A DNA stretch of 64,000 nucleotides, taken from CAZXYS01 sp964645005 (GTDB taxonomy: Bacteria > Bacteroidota > Ignavibacteria > Kapaibacteriales > UBA2268). The position numbers and the translations under genes are program-made. Shown here piece after piece: positions 9,352 to 19,016 of the stretch. Under the pieces are notes generated by a model. The model did not search any database. It was not told the origin of the DNA and was given only the letters and a program-made list of their open reading frames with translations. The stretch lies in NCBI GenBank assembly GCA_964645005.1, contig CAZXYS010000012.1:41293-105292 (forward strand), read 5' to 3'. The number at the start of each line of letters is the position of its first letter. Within the stretch, counting starts at the first letter, position 1.

Positions 9352-9392
9352 AAGTTCGATTTTTAGAAAAAATTAAACAAGGATGATAAAAA

Positions 9393-9788
9393 ATGGTTGC
9401 ATTCATGTCAGTATTAATAATATTGGTATCAATAGTATTGATTGCTATTGTGCTTATTCAGCCGGGTAAAGGTGATATGGCATCAACTTTCGGTGGATTC
9501 GGACAGTTTAGTTCTGTTTTGGGAACAAGAAGGGCTGCCGATTTTCTCACAAAAGCCACTATCAGCTTGGCTGCTGCTATTATGGTATTGTCACTTATCA
9601 CTAACTATTTCTTTGTTGGTCAGGTCTCCAGCGATCTCAGAAGACCTGTTACTGAAGGTAAGAATTTATCAGGACAATCACCATCTTCCCCAATACAAAA
9701 TCAGCAGCCTGCTCCACAGCAAGGACAACAAAGACAACCGGCACCACAGTCGCCCCAGCCTCAGCAGGGTCAGCAGCAGCAGGACTAA
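9393..9788 (+). CDS. secG: protein-export membrane protein SecG
   Basis: SecG is an accessory subunit of the SecYEG translocon. Two TM helices (about 4-24 and 55-75) flank the conserved cytoplasmic loop with LIQPGKGD and GGFGQFSSVLG, then TRRAADFLTKAT. The C-terminus (about 92-131) is a low-complexity Gln/Pro tail (QPAPQQGQQ, ending QQGQQQQD). Such tails are frequent in Bacteroidota and Chlorobi SecG. The start is ATG at 9393, with AAGGATG upstream as a weak ribosome site. A clear terminator follows at 9817. Confidence 0.95.
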   Translation: MVAFMSVLIILVSIVLIAIVLIQPGKGDMASTFGGFGQFSSVLGTRRAADFLTKATISLAAAIMVLSLITNYFFVGQVSSDLRRPVTEGKNLSGQSPSSPIQNQQPAPQQGQQRQPAPQSPQPQQGQQQQD

Positions 9789-9816
9789 ATAAATTATAAG
9801 AAAAGATTACTTTATT

Positions 9817-9849
9817 AAGCCGCTAAACAAAGTCTAAGCGGCTTTTTTT
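9817..9849 (+). terminator. rho-independent terminator of secG
   Basis: AAGCCGCT (9817-9824) pairs with AGCGGCTT (9837-9844), followed by a run of Ts to 9849. It lies between the convergent secG and PP2C phosphatase genes. Confidence 0.85.
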
Positions 9850-11548
9850 ATTCAGATTTTTTTAAAACTATACAGGTAATATCATCAAATTGAGCGGTAT
9901 TAAGTGAAAATTGCCGTACATCGTTAATAATTTGAGTCATAATTTCTGAAGCAGAGCTGCGGGCATTTTCAATGAATTTTGCTTTAAGCCTCTCTAATTC
10001 ATATTCTTCCTTCTCATTGTTCTGCGCTTCTGTTATACCGTCAGTATACAATAATACCGTTTCGCCTGATTCGAGTCCGATCTCACCGCTTTCGTAGGGG
10101 AAAGGCTCGTCGGTATAGCCGATTATCAAGCCGCCTTCTTCAAGATCATGCATCTCACCGCTAATTTTGAGGTATAGCGGCGGGTTGTGACCGGCATTGA
10201 CGTAGCGGAATTTATTCAAAGAAGTATCAAGTATCCCGCAGAAAAATGTGACGAATTTATCGGCGGTAGTGTTTTGATAGATGAGATTGTTAATTCGCAG
10301 AATCATCTCTGTCAGCGAAAGCTTAAGCGGCGCCAGCAGCCGCAGCGACGCCTGCATGTTCGCCATCAGCAGCGCCGCAGGCACACCCTTGCCCGAAACA
10401 TCCGCAATGGCAATCATCAATTCATTTTCACTCAATTTTATCAGATCAAAATAGTCTCCCCCGACAGTGCGTGAAGGATATGTTATGCCGTCAATCTGAA
10501 ATCCCTGCAAATCAGGCATTACCTTGGGCAGAAGATTTTTTTGAATTTCCAATGCAAGACTCATTTCGCTTTCCATGCGTTTCTTTTCGACAGCTTCCTT
10601 GAACAGCCTCTCATTCTCGAGCGCTGAAATAGCAATATTGCCAAGCGATTCTATAAATTGAATATTCCCTTCGTCAAACTCCTCACCTGTAAGCTTCCTG
10701 CCAACAAGCATAAAACCTTTGGTTTCGCCTTGCACCTTCATCGGCGATAAAAATTTTGCATTAATGCTGCCCAAAAATTCTCTGAGTTGAAAGCTAAGCT
10801 CGAAATCATCCACTGATCCTGTACTTTCAATATTTTTCAACTCTGCCAATAATTCTTCGTCCGGTTCCTTCGAGAAGCTATTATTAATAATCTCGAATTT
10901 ATCGTCGTCGTAATACAGCATCACAGCAAATCTATTGACAGTCAATTGACCCATCATATAATTCGCAAGCATTTTAATAATTTGTTCACGGGAGAGTAAA
11001 CTGCTGAAGCAGCGTCCAACTTCAAAAAGTGTATTCAAAAGCTGCCGCCTTTGCTCAACACGCATTTTCTCCTGATCGAGATGTTTTTTGTTGCGTGCAT
11101 TTTCAAGTGCATTAGCAGCGATATTGCATACCAGACCTGCATATCTTTGTTCCTCTTCAGTAAGCTCACCGTCACGGACTTTCTCGCCAAGGCAGATCAC
11201 GGCTTTGGTTTCATCTTTATAAATCACGGGAATAAAGTATTTATAAGCGGCATCCTTAAGAAATTTCTCGGCTTTATCATAATCATCAAAATAAAAAGGC
11301 TCACTGTCGGAAATATCTTTGCCATCGACGTCGAGTCTGCCTTTCACTAATTCTATTTTAAATTTATCATATCTTTCAAATAACAGCGCACTGGCTTTGA
11401 ATATCTTCAATTTCCCCATCAGGCTTAGCAGGGTAGAGTTGAGTATAAACCTGCGGTCGTAGGTCTGATTCAACCTGTCGCTGAAATCCAGAAGCGAATC
11501 CAGATTTATTATGCTATTTATCGGTTTTTCCATTTTAAAAAATCCCAA
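9848..11548 (-). CDS. PP2C/SpoIIE-family serine phosphatase with two GAF-like domains
   Basis: RsbU-like regulator of 566 aa. Two GAF-like sensory regions (about 20-150 and 180-315) are joined by a helical linker (EQRRQLLNTLFEVGR). A second helix (EMSLALEIQKNLLPKVMP) precedes the PP2C domain (about 345-566). Metal-binding motifs are visible: GGDYFD, ADVSGKG, LLYTDGITEA and the terminal DDITCIVLK. Such proteins usually dephosphorylate anti-anti-sigma factors in partner-switching cascades. No STAS or anti-sigma gene lies nearby, so the partner is unknown. It is the last gene of a minus-strand series beginning with the M1 peptidase. Confidence 0.88.
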   Translation of the reverse strand: MGFFKMEKPINSIINLDSLLDFSDRLNQTYDRRFILNSTLLSLMGKLKIFKASALLFERYDKFKIELVKGRLDVDGKDISDSEPFYFDDYDKAEKFLKDAAYKYFIPVIYKDETKAVICLGEKVRDGELTEEEQRYAGLVCNIAANALENARNKKHLDQEKMRVEQRRQLLNTLFEVGRCFSSLLSREQIIKMLANYMMGQLTVNRFAVMLYYDDDKFEIINNSFSKEPDEELLAELKNIESTGSVDDFELSFQLREFLGSINAKFLSPMKVQGETKGFMLVGRKLTGEEFDEGNIQFIESLGNIAISALENERLFKEAVEKKRMESEMSLALEIQKNLLPKVMPDLQGFQIDGITYPSRTVGGDYFDLIKLSENELMIAIADVSGKGVPAALLMANMQASLRLLAPLKLSLTEMILRINNLIYQNTTADKFVTFFCGILDTSLNKFRYVNAGHNPPLYLKISGEMHDLEEGGLIIGYTDEPFPYESGEIGLESGETVLLYTDGITEAQNNEKEEYELERLKAKFIENARSSASEIMTQIINDVRQFSLNTAQFDDITCIVLKKSE

Positions 11549-11583
11549 CTTTAACAGTCAGCCTTTTACCTTTAACCGTTGAT

Positions 11584-12648
11584 CTATAGCGGATATACAG
11601 CAGTTGTTCCTGCCGGAAGAGGATAACTTGCTTTTTCTCCGCCAGTTTCCTGATTGTTGACAGTCAATGCTTGTGTCCCGTTCTCATCTTTTAAAAGAAC
11701 AAACTCTAGTCTCCTGAAATTGAAAAGACCTGAAGTGTAATTAAGTCTGTTCACAAAAACTACTTTATTACGAAATCGAGTGCTGATCCTGACAAGCAGG
11801 TCTTTATTCACAATAAATGCCCAGCGGGATGGTGAAACGATTAAATCTCGCGGCAATACGTCAACTGCCGCCATACCAGATGATTCTATCTCCAAAAATA
11901 CTTCCTTCTCAAGCGTTTGTATATTATAAAAAACTGTTGCTGCGGGTGATTTTTCCCCATCATTGAATTTTCCGTTACCGGCAGCTACAAGTATCAACGA
12001 AGTTCCGTCAGGTGTAATACCCAGTGATACGGCTTCCGGTGGTGTTTGTATAGAATTTACAACTTTATGGATTCGAGTATCAATAACGCTGATTGTGTTG
12101 TCACCCCGATTAGCAGTATATACCAGAGAGTCTTTGCATGCTGTCGATACGGGATTTTTCCCCACATCAATTGTCCTGGCTTTTTCAAAGTAATGTATAT
12201 CAATCAGGGATACCTTCGAAGCATTGGGATGGCAAACATAAGCATCTGTGGCGTTCGGAAAGCAAATATCACCCGGAACAAGCGAATCCGCCGAGAAGTC
12301 GAATGCTGCTTCTCGCTTAAATGATTCGATATCCACCACTTCTATCAGAAATTTCGAAGGAATGATAAGGTAAAAATAGCCTCGAAATTCAATTATCGCT
12401 TCCACAGGTCCGGCAAGCGCTTCTCCGTTTGCATCGGCAAATGCCTGAGCTGATTCTACCTCATTTGATGGTATATTATATTTACTTATGACCGGAGACT
12501 GTCCCCCATGAGCAACTACTAAAGTCCATCCTGATTTTGTATTATCAATTACTTTCTCTTCCGAGCCGCAGCCGGAAACCACCAACACGAAAATTACGGT
12601 CAGTAAAGCTGAGAAAAAATGTTTGTTATTCCACATAATATACCCCAT
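11584..12648 (-). CDS. YVTN-type beta-propeller lipoprotein
   Basis: A signal peptide ends in the lipobox VVSGC (Cys27 from the first ATG), so it is a predicted lipoprotein. The body has repeats typical of YVTN/SMP-30-like propellers, for example VYTANRGDNTISVIDTR and VSLIDIHYFEKARTIDVG, each with the pattern of periodic loss-and-gain sheets. Function cannot be assigned; such proteins often sit near surface or redox proteins. The fifth codon is also an ATG (12634-12636), with a GGGG seven bases upstream, and may be the true start. It lies 35 bases upstream of the PP2C gene and 31 bases after the nucleoside phosphorylase. Confidence 0.75.
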   Translation of the reverse strand: MGYIMWNNKHFFSALLTVIFVLVVSGCGSEEKVIDNTKSGWTLVVAHGGQSPVISKYNIPSNEVESAQAFADANGEALAGPVEAIIEFRGYFYLIIPSKFLIEVVDIESFKREAAFDFSADSLVPGDICFPNATDAYVCHPNASKVSLIDIHYFEKARTIDVGKNPVSTACKDSLVYTANRGDNTISVIDTRIHKVVNSIQTPPEAVSLGITPDGTSLILVAAGNGKFNDGEKSPAATVFYNIQTLEKEVFLEIESSGMAAVDVLPRDLIVSPSRWAFIVNKDLLVRISTRFRNKVVFVNRLNYTSGLFNFRRLEFVLLKDENGTQALTVNNQETGGEKASYPLPAGTTAVYPL

Positions 12649-12679
12649 TATTTTAGGGAAAAATTAATTAATTTAATTG

Positions 12680-13525
12680 TCACTCTTCGATCTCAACTTT
12701 TTTTATAAACTCCCTTAATAACAACGTCAGCATAGGTTCTGCTGTTCCGGCAGCAGCGATAATATCATTTATATCCACCGGCTCAAGAGCATCGGGATAG
12801 CATTCATCGGTAATAATCGACAGCCCGAGCACTTTCATTCCCATATGATTTGCTGCAATTACCTCAGGCACAGTGCTCATTCCTACAACATCGGCGCCGA
12901 TAGTCCTCAGCATTTTATATTCCGCGCGGGTCTCGAGCATCGGTCCTGGCATCGCAGCGTATACACCTTTATACAGCTTAATCTTATTTTCCCGGGCTAT
13001 TTCTTCTGCTAATTCAATGAATTTCTGCGAGTAAGGCTCACTCATATCAACAAATCGCGGTCCCATTTTCTCATCGTTAGGACCGATTAAAGGATTACTT
13101 TCCAGCAGATTGATATGATCATCGATAAGCATGATCGAGCCATTGGGAATATAGTTGTTAACAGTGCCGCAGGCATTGGAAACGCAAAGTATCTTCGCTC
13201 CCAGTTCCTTCATTACCCGCACTGGGAAAGTTATCTGCTGCATTGAATATCCTTCATAATAATGCAGCCTTCCCTGCATAGCCACAACAGGTTTCCCGGA
13301 AATCTTTCCGAAAAGCAGCTTCCCGGTGTGGAATTCTACGGTGGACAATTCAAAGTGCGGTATTTCCTCGTAAGGAATTTCCATTTCTACATCGATCTCT
13401 TTTGCCAGCCCGCTCAATCCAGTTCCGAAGATAATTGCAATTTCCGGTTTCGTATCGACTCTATCGCGGACGGACTCCGCCGCCGATTCTACCAGTTCGC
13501 TCAAATTTGTCGTCGTATGATCCAT
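12680..13525 (-). CDS. purine nucleoside phosphorylase
   Basis: Class I (trimeric) PNP, which splits purine nucleosides with phosphate in salvage. Conserved features: IFGTGLSGLA phosphate loop near residue 30, GRLHYYEGY near 85, and the family signature segment PGPMLETRAEYKMLRTIG with GADVVGMSTVPEV (about 190-220). The length of 281 aa is normal. Glu in the purine site (YEGY region and ETRAE) is present. The gene is separated from the upstream yggS gene by a 121-bp gap that holds 19-bp tandem repeats. Confidence 0.93.
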   Translation of the reverse strand: MDHTTTNLSELVESAAESVRDRVDTKPEIAIIFGTGLSGLAKEIDVEMEIPYEEIPHFELSTVEFHTGKLLFGKISGKPVVAMQGRLHYYEGYSMQQITFPVRVMKELGAKILCVSNACGTVNNYIPNGSIMLIDDHINLLESNPLIGPNDEKMGPRFVDMSEPYSQKFIELAEEIARENKIKLYKGVYAAMPGPMLETRAEYKMLRTIGADVVGMSTVPEVIAANHMGMKVLGLSIITDECYPDALEPVDINDIIAAAGTAEPMLTLLLREFIKKVEIEE

Positions 13526-13558
13526 TCCTCTTTCAATATTTTATCTCAAAAAATTCGT

Positions 13559-13640
13559 ATCTATTCGTGCATTTCATATCTATTCGTGCATTTCATATCT
13601 ATTCGTGCATTTCATATCTATTCGTGCAAATTAGTGAAAT
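13559..13640. repeat. 19-bp tandem repeats (ATCTATTCGTGCATTTCAT)
   Basis: Three exact 19-bp units (13559, 13578 and 13597) are followed by a fourth that diverges after ATCTATTCGTGCA (13616). It then runs into AATTAGTGAAATTCGTGTCT, which carries the same ATTCGTG word. The units fill the gap between the PNP and yggS genes. Confidence 0.85.
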
Positions 13641-13646
13641 TCGTGT

Positions 13647-14366
13647 CTATTTATATTCCCTTGGTCCGAACAGCGCTGTCCCGATTCTTACTATCGTCGC
13701 GCCTTCATCAATCGCTATGGGATAATCATGCGTCATCCCCATAGAAAGATGATGCCAATCTGTGTCGGGGTATTTCTCAGCGCACTGGTCGCGCAGTTTA
13801 CTCAAAAATGAGAACTCACGCCTATTAGTCACTTCATCATCCGCAAATGAACCAATTGTCATCAGTCCCTGTACTTCAAGATTCTCAAATTTCAGCGCCG
13901 CTTCCGCAAGATCGAAAATCTCCGTCGGCTCGCAGCCAAATTTGGATTCCTCCCCGGAGGTGTTCACCTGCAACAGCACTTTTAGCTTTCTATTATTTTT
14001 AGCAGCCTGTTTATCGACTTCGCGGGCAAGCCGCTCGGAATCCACAGTATGGATCATCTCTACAAACGGCGCGATATATTTCACCTTATTCCGCTGCAGG
14101 TGCCCGATAAAGTGCCATTCCGGCAATTCTATTCCACTCTCTTCGAATTCCTGCTGCTTATCGCGCAATTCCTGCGCATAATTTTCCCCTATTACCTTTA
14201 TTCCTGCTGTTACAGCGGATTTAATCATTTCAATAGGATGAGTTTTAGTGACTGCAACTACTTTTATTTCATTTGGAGCTCTGCCGCTTTTCTCTGCGGC
14301 TTCTTCAATTTTTGACCATACTTTCAGCCAATTCTCTCTTAACTGCTCTTCCGTAAATACTGCCAT
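13647..14366 (-). CDS. YggS family PLP-binding protein (PLP homeostasis protein)
   Basis: Fold-type III PLP protein without known catalytic activity, involved in B6 vitamer and amino-acid balance. Conserved features: VAVTKTHP with the PLP-binding Lys (about residue 36), IGENYAQEL, WHFIGHLQRNK, LLQVNTSGEESKFG, and the C-terminal LSMGMTHDYPIAIDEGAT with VRIGTALFG. The length of 239 aa is typical. It lies 26 bases downstream of the M1 peptidase gene. In many bacteria yggS sits next to pilus or division genes; here it does not. Confidence 0.93.
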   Translation of the reverse strand: MAVFTEEQLRENWLKVWSKIEEAAEKSGRAPNEIKVVAVTKTHPIEMIKSAVTAGIKVIGENYAQELRDKQQEFEESGIELPEWHFIGHLQRNKVKYIAPFVEMIHTVDSERLAREVDKQAAKNNRKLKVLLQVNTSGEESKFGCEPTEIFDLAEAALKFENLEVQGLMTIGSFADDEVTNRREFSFLSKLRDQCAEKYPDTDWHHLSMGMTHDYPIAIDEGATIVRIGTALFGPREYK

Positions 14367-14392
14367 TTTATCTTTCAGCCTAACTGTAGTAC

Positions 14393-16384
14393 TTATTTAA
14401 CAATTTTAACATTGATCGTTTTATTCTTTCCATTTTCCTCAAAAATAAGCAGATAACTGCCGCCCGGCAAGTTATCCGCATCTATCGTAATGTGATTTTT
14501 CCCTTCACTCGAGAAAACTTCCCTTTCGTACATAGTGACGCCGAGCGTGCTAATCATTTTAAAAATGGTCTTCCCGCCTGTCGAATTATACTTCATATTT
14601 AAAACACCATCGGTTGGATTCGGGAAAACGCGTATGGAATTATCTGTGATGGCGCTTCTATCTTCAACGGATGTCACCGTCACATCCGCTTCGAGCAATG
14701 CCCTGACAGATGGTCCTTCATTAATGGTCACATCTTCGAAATCTTCCATCTCTCCAAGCTCAAAACTCTGATTCTCTTCATTCATAGTAAGCATTTTGCA
14801 GGTGCAGCCGGTATCCGTTTCAAATCCAATTTCCACAGGCAATTTTGTATAAATTCCATACTCCTCCGGTTGAATCTGACTTATATGAACTGTCACATAA
14901 ACATTATTTTCTTCAATAAATGTCTTATCAATATTAATATCCAAATCAGGCCAGCTCTTTCTGTATACCCACTGATCGAAGAAATAATCCAGATCCTTCC
15001 CGCTGACATCTTCCAAAGTTGTTTTCAGTTTTTCCGTGGTTACATTACCATGAGCATAACGATCCAAATATGTCCTTATCCCTTCAAAAAAAGTTGAATC
15101 TCCCAGCTCATATTTGAGCATCCCCACAACAACGGCGCCTTTTTTATAAATAGTCTGAGGATAATTTGAAGAAGGACTTGTTCTTTTAAAATCATAAAGA
15201 GGAAAAATACCTTCTTTAACAGCTATGTCACTTATATAAAGTTCCATATTTCTATCTATAAAATTAAGATATTTTTCTTTACCGTGGAGTTCATTCAGCC
15301 AGAGCGCTTCACAGAACACAGCAAATCCCTCATTCAACCAAGCATCCCTGAAGTCTGCAGGCGTCACCAGCCCTCCGAACCACTGATGCGACAGTTCATG
15401 TGCTGCAGTGTTGTCATTGGAATCATTAAGATTATGCCTTCTGAAGATTAGTCCCGCATCCATTGATATCATTGTTTGATGTTCCATATTCCCTTTTGGA
15501 GTGTTCACAAATCCCACTTTTTCATAAGGATATTCTCCGAAAAGACGGGAATATGTATCCACCATTCTCGGAACCCTTCTATAATAAAACTCAGCAGCTT
15601 CTTTCATTTTTCCGCTTGTAGTATAGCATACTATAGGAATATCTCCATTTCCGAATTTAACAGAATCAAATTCGGCGGCAGCGAAAGTGAGCATATAGGT
15701 TGCACATTGATACGGATGATCCCACACATAAACGTCAGTACCATTATCCGGATGAAGTACAGTCAATGAGCCATTTGACGCAACACTCACCCCCGGCTTC
15801 ACAATAAATTCTCCGCGATAAGCAGCCTTATCCGATGGATGGTCGTAGCATGGCATCCAATGCTGAGTCGTCGAGACGTAATTATTCGTAAAACCAACAC
15901 CCATTGCAAAGAGAATACCACCACTTGATGAAACACCACCCCAATCATAAGTTCCACCTTCATTGGTCATCACTCCGCTGTAATATATTGTTAATACTGA
16001 GGTATCTCCCTTCTCAGTGCCTGCAGCCGGATCAACCGAATAGTGATACGTCGCAGATTCCGGGGTTCCCTGCTCTTCAGGCACAACCTTCTCCTCACCA
16101 TAAAACGCCGAATCGATGCTCAATCCCCTCAGATGAAAGTAAAACTTATTCGTATCGGGTTCATCTTTCCATACATAATGAATATCGCATGTGCCGTGCG
16201 ACTTTGCAGCCGGAGCTTCCGTAAGGTCAAGCCTGACGTGATAAAGTATTATATCAAAAGACTGCTGAATATGATTTTCAGGCGATGCGATCTGCCTCGA
16301 TAGCAGTTCATCACCATTGGCATTATTCTGTCCAAACAATGGTATGGACATTATAAGCAAAAAAATTGTAACTAACTTTCTCAT
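14393..16384 (-). CDS. secreted M1-family metallo-aminopeptidase with T9SS sorting domain
   Basis: Signal peptide of about 19 residues (LVTIFLLIMSIPLFGQ). The gluzincin zinc site is HELSH (329-333) with the third ligand in NEGFA (E352). The exopeptidase motif, GxMEN in most M1 enzymes, reads GNMEH (298-302), a variant of the family. A C-terminal module of about 80 residues begins with FPNPTDGVLNMKY and ends INVKIVK. It is a T9SS type A sorting domain, which targets the enzyme outside the cell or to its surface. The length of 663 aa is catalytic core plus sorting tag, without the helical C-domain of larger M1 enzymes. First gene of a minus-strand run; its upstream region 16385-16582 is AT-rich. 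Confidence 0.9.
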   Translation of the reverse strand: MRKLVTIFLLIMSIPLFGQNNANGDELLSRQIASPENHIQQSFDIILYHVRLDLTEAPAAKSHGTCDIHYVWKDEPDTNKFYFHLRGLSIDSAFYGEEKVVPEEQGTPESATYHYSVDPAAGTEKGDTSVLTIYYSGVMTNEGGTYDWGGVSSSGGILFAMGVGFTNNYVSTTQHWMPCYDHPSDKAAYRGEFIVKPGVSVASNGSLTVLHPDNGTDVYVWDHPYQCATYMLTFAAAEFDSVKFGNGDIPIVCYTTSGKMKEAAEFYYRRVPRMVDTYSRLFGEYPYEKVGFVNTPKGNMEHQTMISMDAGLIFRRHNLNDSNDNTAAHELSHQWFGGLVTPADFRDAWLNEGFAVFCEALWLNELHGKEKYLNFIDRNMELYISDIAVKEGIFPLYDFKRTSPSSNYPQTIYKKGAVVVGMLKYELGDSTFFEGIRTYLDRYAHGNVTTEKLKTTLEDVSGKDLDYFFDQWVYRKSWPDLDINIDKTFIEENNVYVTVHISQIQPEEYGIYTKLPVEIGFETDTGCTCKMLTMNEENQSFELGEMEDFEDVTINEGPSVRALLEADVTVTSVEDRSAITDNSIRVFPNPTDGVLNMKYNSTGGKTIFKMISTLGVTMYEREVFSSEGKNHITIDADNLPGGSYLLIFEENGKNKTINVKIVK

Positions 16385-16582
16385 CTATTTTTCAATTAAT
16401 GTTGATAAAACATGTGATAAAATAGTAAATTATTTACTCATAATAAACAGGTAAGTAAATGATTAATTTCAAAAATAAATGTTAATAAAAAATCGTTTAA
16501 ATCGTGATAATGTTTTACTGAATTTCGAAAATTATTATATTTTAATTGTTTAGAAAAATAAAGTTAATGCAAAGGAGGCATT

Positions 16583-17518
16583 ATGGATAACGTCTCATAT
16601 ACAAAATCCGGCAGCGAGAATACTTTCTACAGTATTGAAAAAGCGCTCCAAACGCCGGACAAAGTTCACAAACTCGATCTTCACTTTAAAGAATTGACAA
16701 ATATACCTGATGAAGTATTCGAATTCACAAATCTCAGCGAACTTATACTCTGGAACAACCAACTCACCGAACTGCCCGACGAAATCTCTAATCTCAAAAA
16801 TCTGGTAAAACTTGAAGCAAGCGGAAATAAAATAAGCCGTCTCCCAGATTCAATCGGTGATCTCGATAACCTGAAAGTTCTCATAGTCAGTTGGAATGAA
16901 CTTACTGAGCTGCCGGATAATATCGGCAATCTGAAAAATCTTGAAAGACTTGGGCTTAATAATAATAAACTGAAGCAGCTTCCTAATAGTATCGGTAATC
17001 TCAGTAATCTAAACGAAATTATTCTGCGTGAAAACCGCCTGCTCGAACTTCCCGATTCAATCGGCAGCCTTAAGAATTTGGTAAAATTCAGAGCTTCCGG
17101 CAATCATCTGACCTCGCTCCCTGAATCTATTTGCGAGCTTGAGAATCTGCAAAAACTTGAAATCCAGGAAAACGGCTTGAAGTCCATTCCGGAAAACATA
17201 GGCAGCTTACACAACCTGGAAAAAATAAGACTCTACAAAAATATGCTTTCAACTTTGCCCGACAGTATTTGCAAACTTGAAAATCTGCAAAAGCTTATTC
17301 TTTATGAGAACGAACTTATTAAACTGCCTGAGTGCATAGGCAATCTTCATACATTAGAAGAATTGGAAGTCAGCGGCAACGATCTGGCTCATTTGCCTGA
17401 AAGCATTTCACATTTGACTAACCTGAAATATCTGGACATTAGTAAAAATGAATTTTCACGTCAGGATGTTGACAAGTTAAGAGAAATGCTGCCGAATACA
17501 AGGATTATTTTGGATTAA
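16583..17518 (+). CDS. leucine-rich-repeat protein
   Basis: The 311-aa protein is almost entirely LRRs of 23 residues, about twelve copies from residue 30 to 300. The pattern is LxxLxLxxNxLxxLPxxIxxLxN, for example LKQLPNSIGNLSNLNEI. This LPxxI-type repeat resembles Ras-group/PIRL and bacterial secreted LRR proteins. No signal peptide, T9SS tag, GTPase or kinase domain is present, so it should be cytoplasmic and probably mediates protein binding. An unusually good Shine-Dalgarno sequence (AAAGGAGG) lies just upstream of the ATG, whereas most genes in the window have none. Partner unknown. The repeats are similar at DNA level (for instance GGCAATCT and AATCTG words recur). Confidence 0.88.
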   Translation: MDNVSYTKSGSENTFYSIEKALQTPDKVHKLDLHFKELTNIPDEVFEFTNLSELILWNNQLTELPDEISNLKNLVKLEASGNKISRLPDSIGDLDNLKVLIVSWNELTELPDNIGNLKNLERLGLNNNKLKQLPNSIGNLSNLNEIILRENRLLELPDSIGSLKNLVKFRASGNHLTSLPESICELENLQKLEIQENGLKSIPENIGSLHNLEKIRLYKNMLSTLPDSICKLENLQKLILYENELIKLPECIGNLHTLEELEVSGNDLAHLPESISHLTNLKYLDISKNEFSRQDVDKLREMLPNTRIILD

Positions 17519-17722
17519 TTTCAAAATATTATTGCTATAAATTAAAATTTCAGATTTATAAAATTTTAATAAGCATCCTGAACGTCCGCATATAGCGGAT
17601 TCTTCACTTTGAATAAGTGTTCTCAGGTTTTATCTCTTATGCTTCAACTCCTTTATTACTTTATGAGGAGAGAATTTAAAACTATAGATTGCAATAGAAC
17701 TAATTTAATATTTTTTAACTCT

Positions 17723-17932
17723 GAGGCTCCCCCATAAATCGTTTTGGTCTATCCTTCGACTTCGACCCGCTGCAACGGAATTTCTCTTCATAAAAAATGG
17801 TACCAGCGGCAGACCTCCGGTCTATCGTATAGGCTTAAATGAAAGAAGAGACAGCCACCCAGTCTGTCGAAAAAAGTGCCTCACTCTGCGAGTCGAAGTG
17901 TAACTTCTTTAACTTACTTATAAGACAGCCTC
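17723..17932. repeat. GAGGCT/CAGCCTC-bounded intergenic element
   Basis: GAGGCT at 17723 and CAGCCTC at 17926-17932 bracket about 210 bp. The interior contains TCCTTCGACTTCGACCCGCT (near 17753) and CTGCGAGTCGAAGTG (near 17886), words related to the GTCAT-GAGCG-CGAA motif family. It fills most of the 444-bp gap 17519-17962. The short open frames across it are not credible genes. Confidence 0.5.
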
Positions 17933-17962
17933 GTGCGGATCTGCTAATGAAATATTCATGTT

Positions 17963-18781
17963 TTAATCTTCATCATCCAAATACTCGCCGTATAATTCAT
18001 CAAAATTATCTTCCCAATTACTTTCTCCGCCTGAAAACATATCCATTATGCTGCCGGAGGGCATCGCTATTTCAAGAGCTTCCATTGGAAGATAACCTTC
18101 AACTCTTTCTTTTTTAATCCTGCCGATAGCAATCTGGCATAGTAAGTGATCCGTATATTCTTTCGGGAAAAAATCCCGGGCTTTTTTGATGTATGGAATT
18201 GCGCTTTTATCCTGCTGGCGTACCATGCAGTCGAGCAAGTGGAAAAAATCAAGATTTGTGAACCTCCATTCAGGATCATCTATACCCAATCCATTTTCAG
18301 AAATCTCATCAATATATTCATCCAGCAAATTTTTTAGAAAACTGCTTGACTCTTCACATTTGATTTCACCAATTACGCTTAAAGCGCTTCTTGTTAGAGC
18401 GTCAGGCGAGGATACATCAGCTAAAGGGTTATCAAGCCTGTATCCCACTCGCTTAATAACTTCGGGAATGCATTCTTTACCAAATAACTTTAGCGCTCCA
18501 CAGGCGAAATCACCGGCATGTTCGACTTCCAAAAGATCCGCAAGCGGTTTGATAGCTCTTTTATCCTTGATTCCCCCTAATGCAAAAATAGCAAATGGAA
18601 AACTAATATCACTATTCGGTTCATTTATTAATTCTAATAAATATGGGACAGCAGTATCTCCACATTTAATTATTTTATTCACTAATTTTGCGCCTTCAAC
18701 CTCATCATAATCGCCTTTTTTATCAAATTCTTTTATCTGATCTATGATCTGTTTGACCTCATCCTTAGTATTATTCTCCAT
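17963..18781 (-). CDS. HEAT-repeat-like protein of unknown function
   Basis: The 272-aa acidic, all-helical protein has HEAT-like helix pairs in its first half, for example GDTAVPYLLELINEP and KDKRAIKPLADLLEVEHAG and DALTRSALSVIGEI. Spacing is about 35-40 residues. The C-terminus is very acidic and ends ELYGEYLDDED. No catalytic motif, signal peptide or membrane segment is visible. With the LRR gene on the other side of a repeat element, it makes a small block of repeat-scaffold proteins. The start ATG at 18779-18781 is preceded by GAGGAAATTT, a plausible ribosome site. Confidence 0.7.
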   Translation of the reverse strand: MENNTKDEVKQIIDQIKEFDKKGDYDEVEGAKLVNKIIKCGDTAVPYLLELINEPNSDISFPFAIFALGGIKDKRAIKPLADLLEVEHAGDFACGALKLFGKECIPEVIKRVGYRLDNPLADVSSPDALTRSALSVIGEIKCEESSSFLKNLLDEYIDEISENGLGIDDPEWRFTNLDFFHLLDCMVRQQDKSAIPYIKKARDFFPKEYTDHLLCQIAIGRIKKERVEGYLPMEALEIAMPSGSIMDMFSGGESNWEDNFDELYGEYLDDED

Positions 18782-18898
18782 AAATTTCCTCCTCTATCTG
18801 GTTTCTGATTACAAAAAGTTATTGATTATTGGAACATTGCTAATTATAAATTTAAAAATATTATCATAAAATAATAAGTTTTTTTAAGGAAATTTTTA

Positions 18899-18906
18899 TA
18901 ACTTTG
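18899..18906 (+). promoter_or_regulatory. possible -7 element upstream of the RND operon
   Basis: TAACTTTG matches the Bacteroidota -7 consensus TAnnTTTG. No good TTTG -33 box is seen at the usual distance. It would give a leader of about 105 bases before the adaptor gene. Confidence 0.35.
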
Positions 18907-19016
18907 CATTTGTACTTGACATTTTTCAACTTACCCAAAATCTGAAACTATTTACCCCTATAATACGTAATTGTTCTCAGTTAATGTTCAATTTCGGAAC
19001 AAATTTCTGATAACTG

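Noticed and set aside
13559..13640. Possible CRISPR array
   Set aside because: The 19-bp units are directly adjacent with no spacers, and no cas gene is in the window.
17839..18117. Plus-strand open frame across the repeat element and the end of the HEAT gene
   Set aside because: It spans a repeat and part of a real gene on the other strand; the composition is not protein-like.
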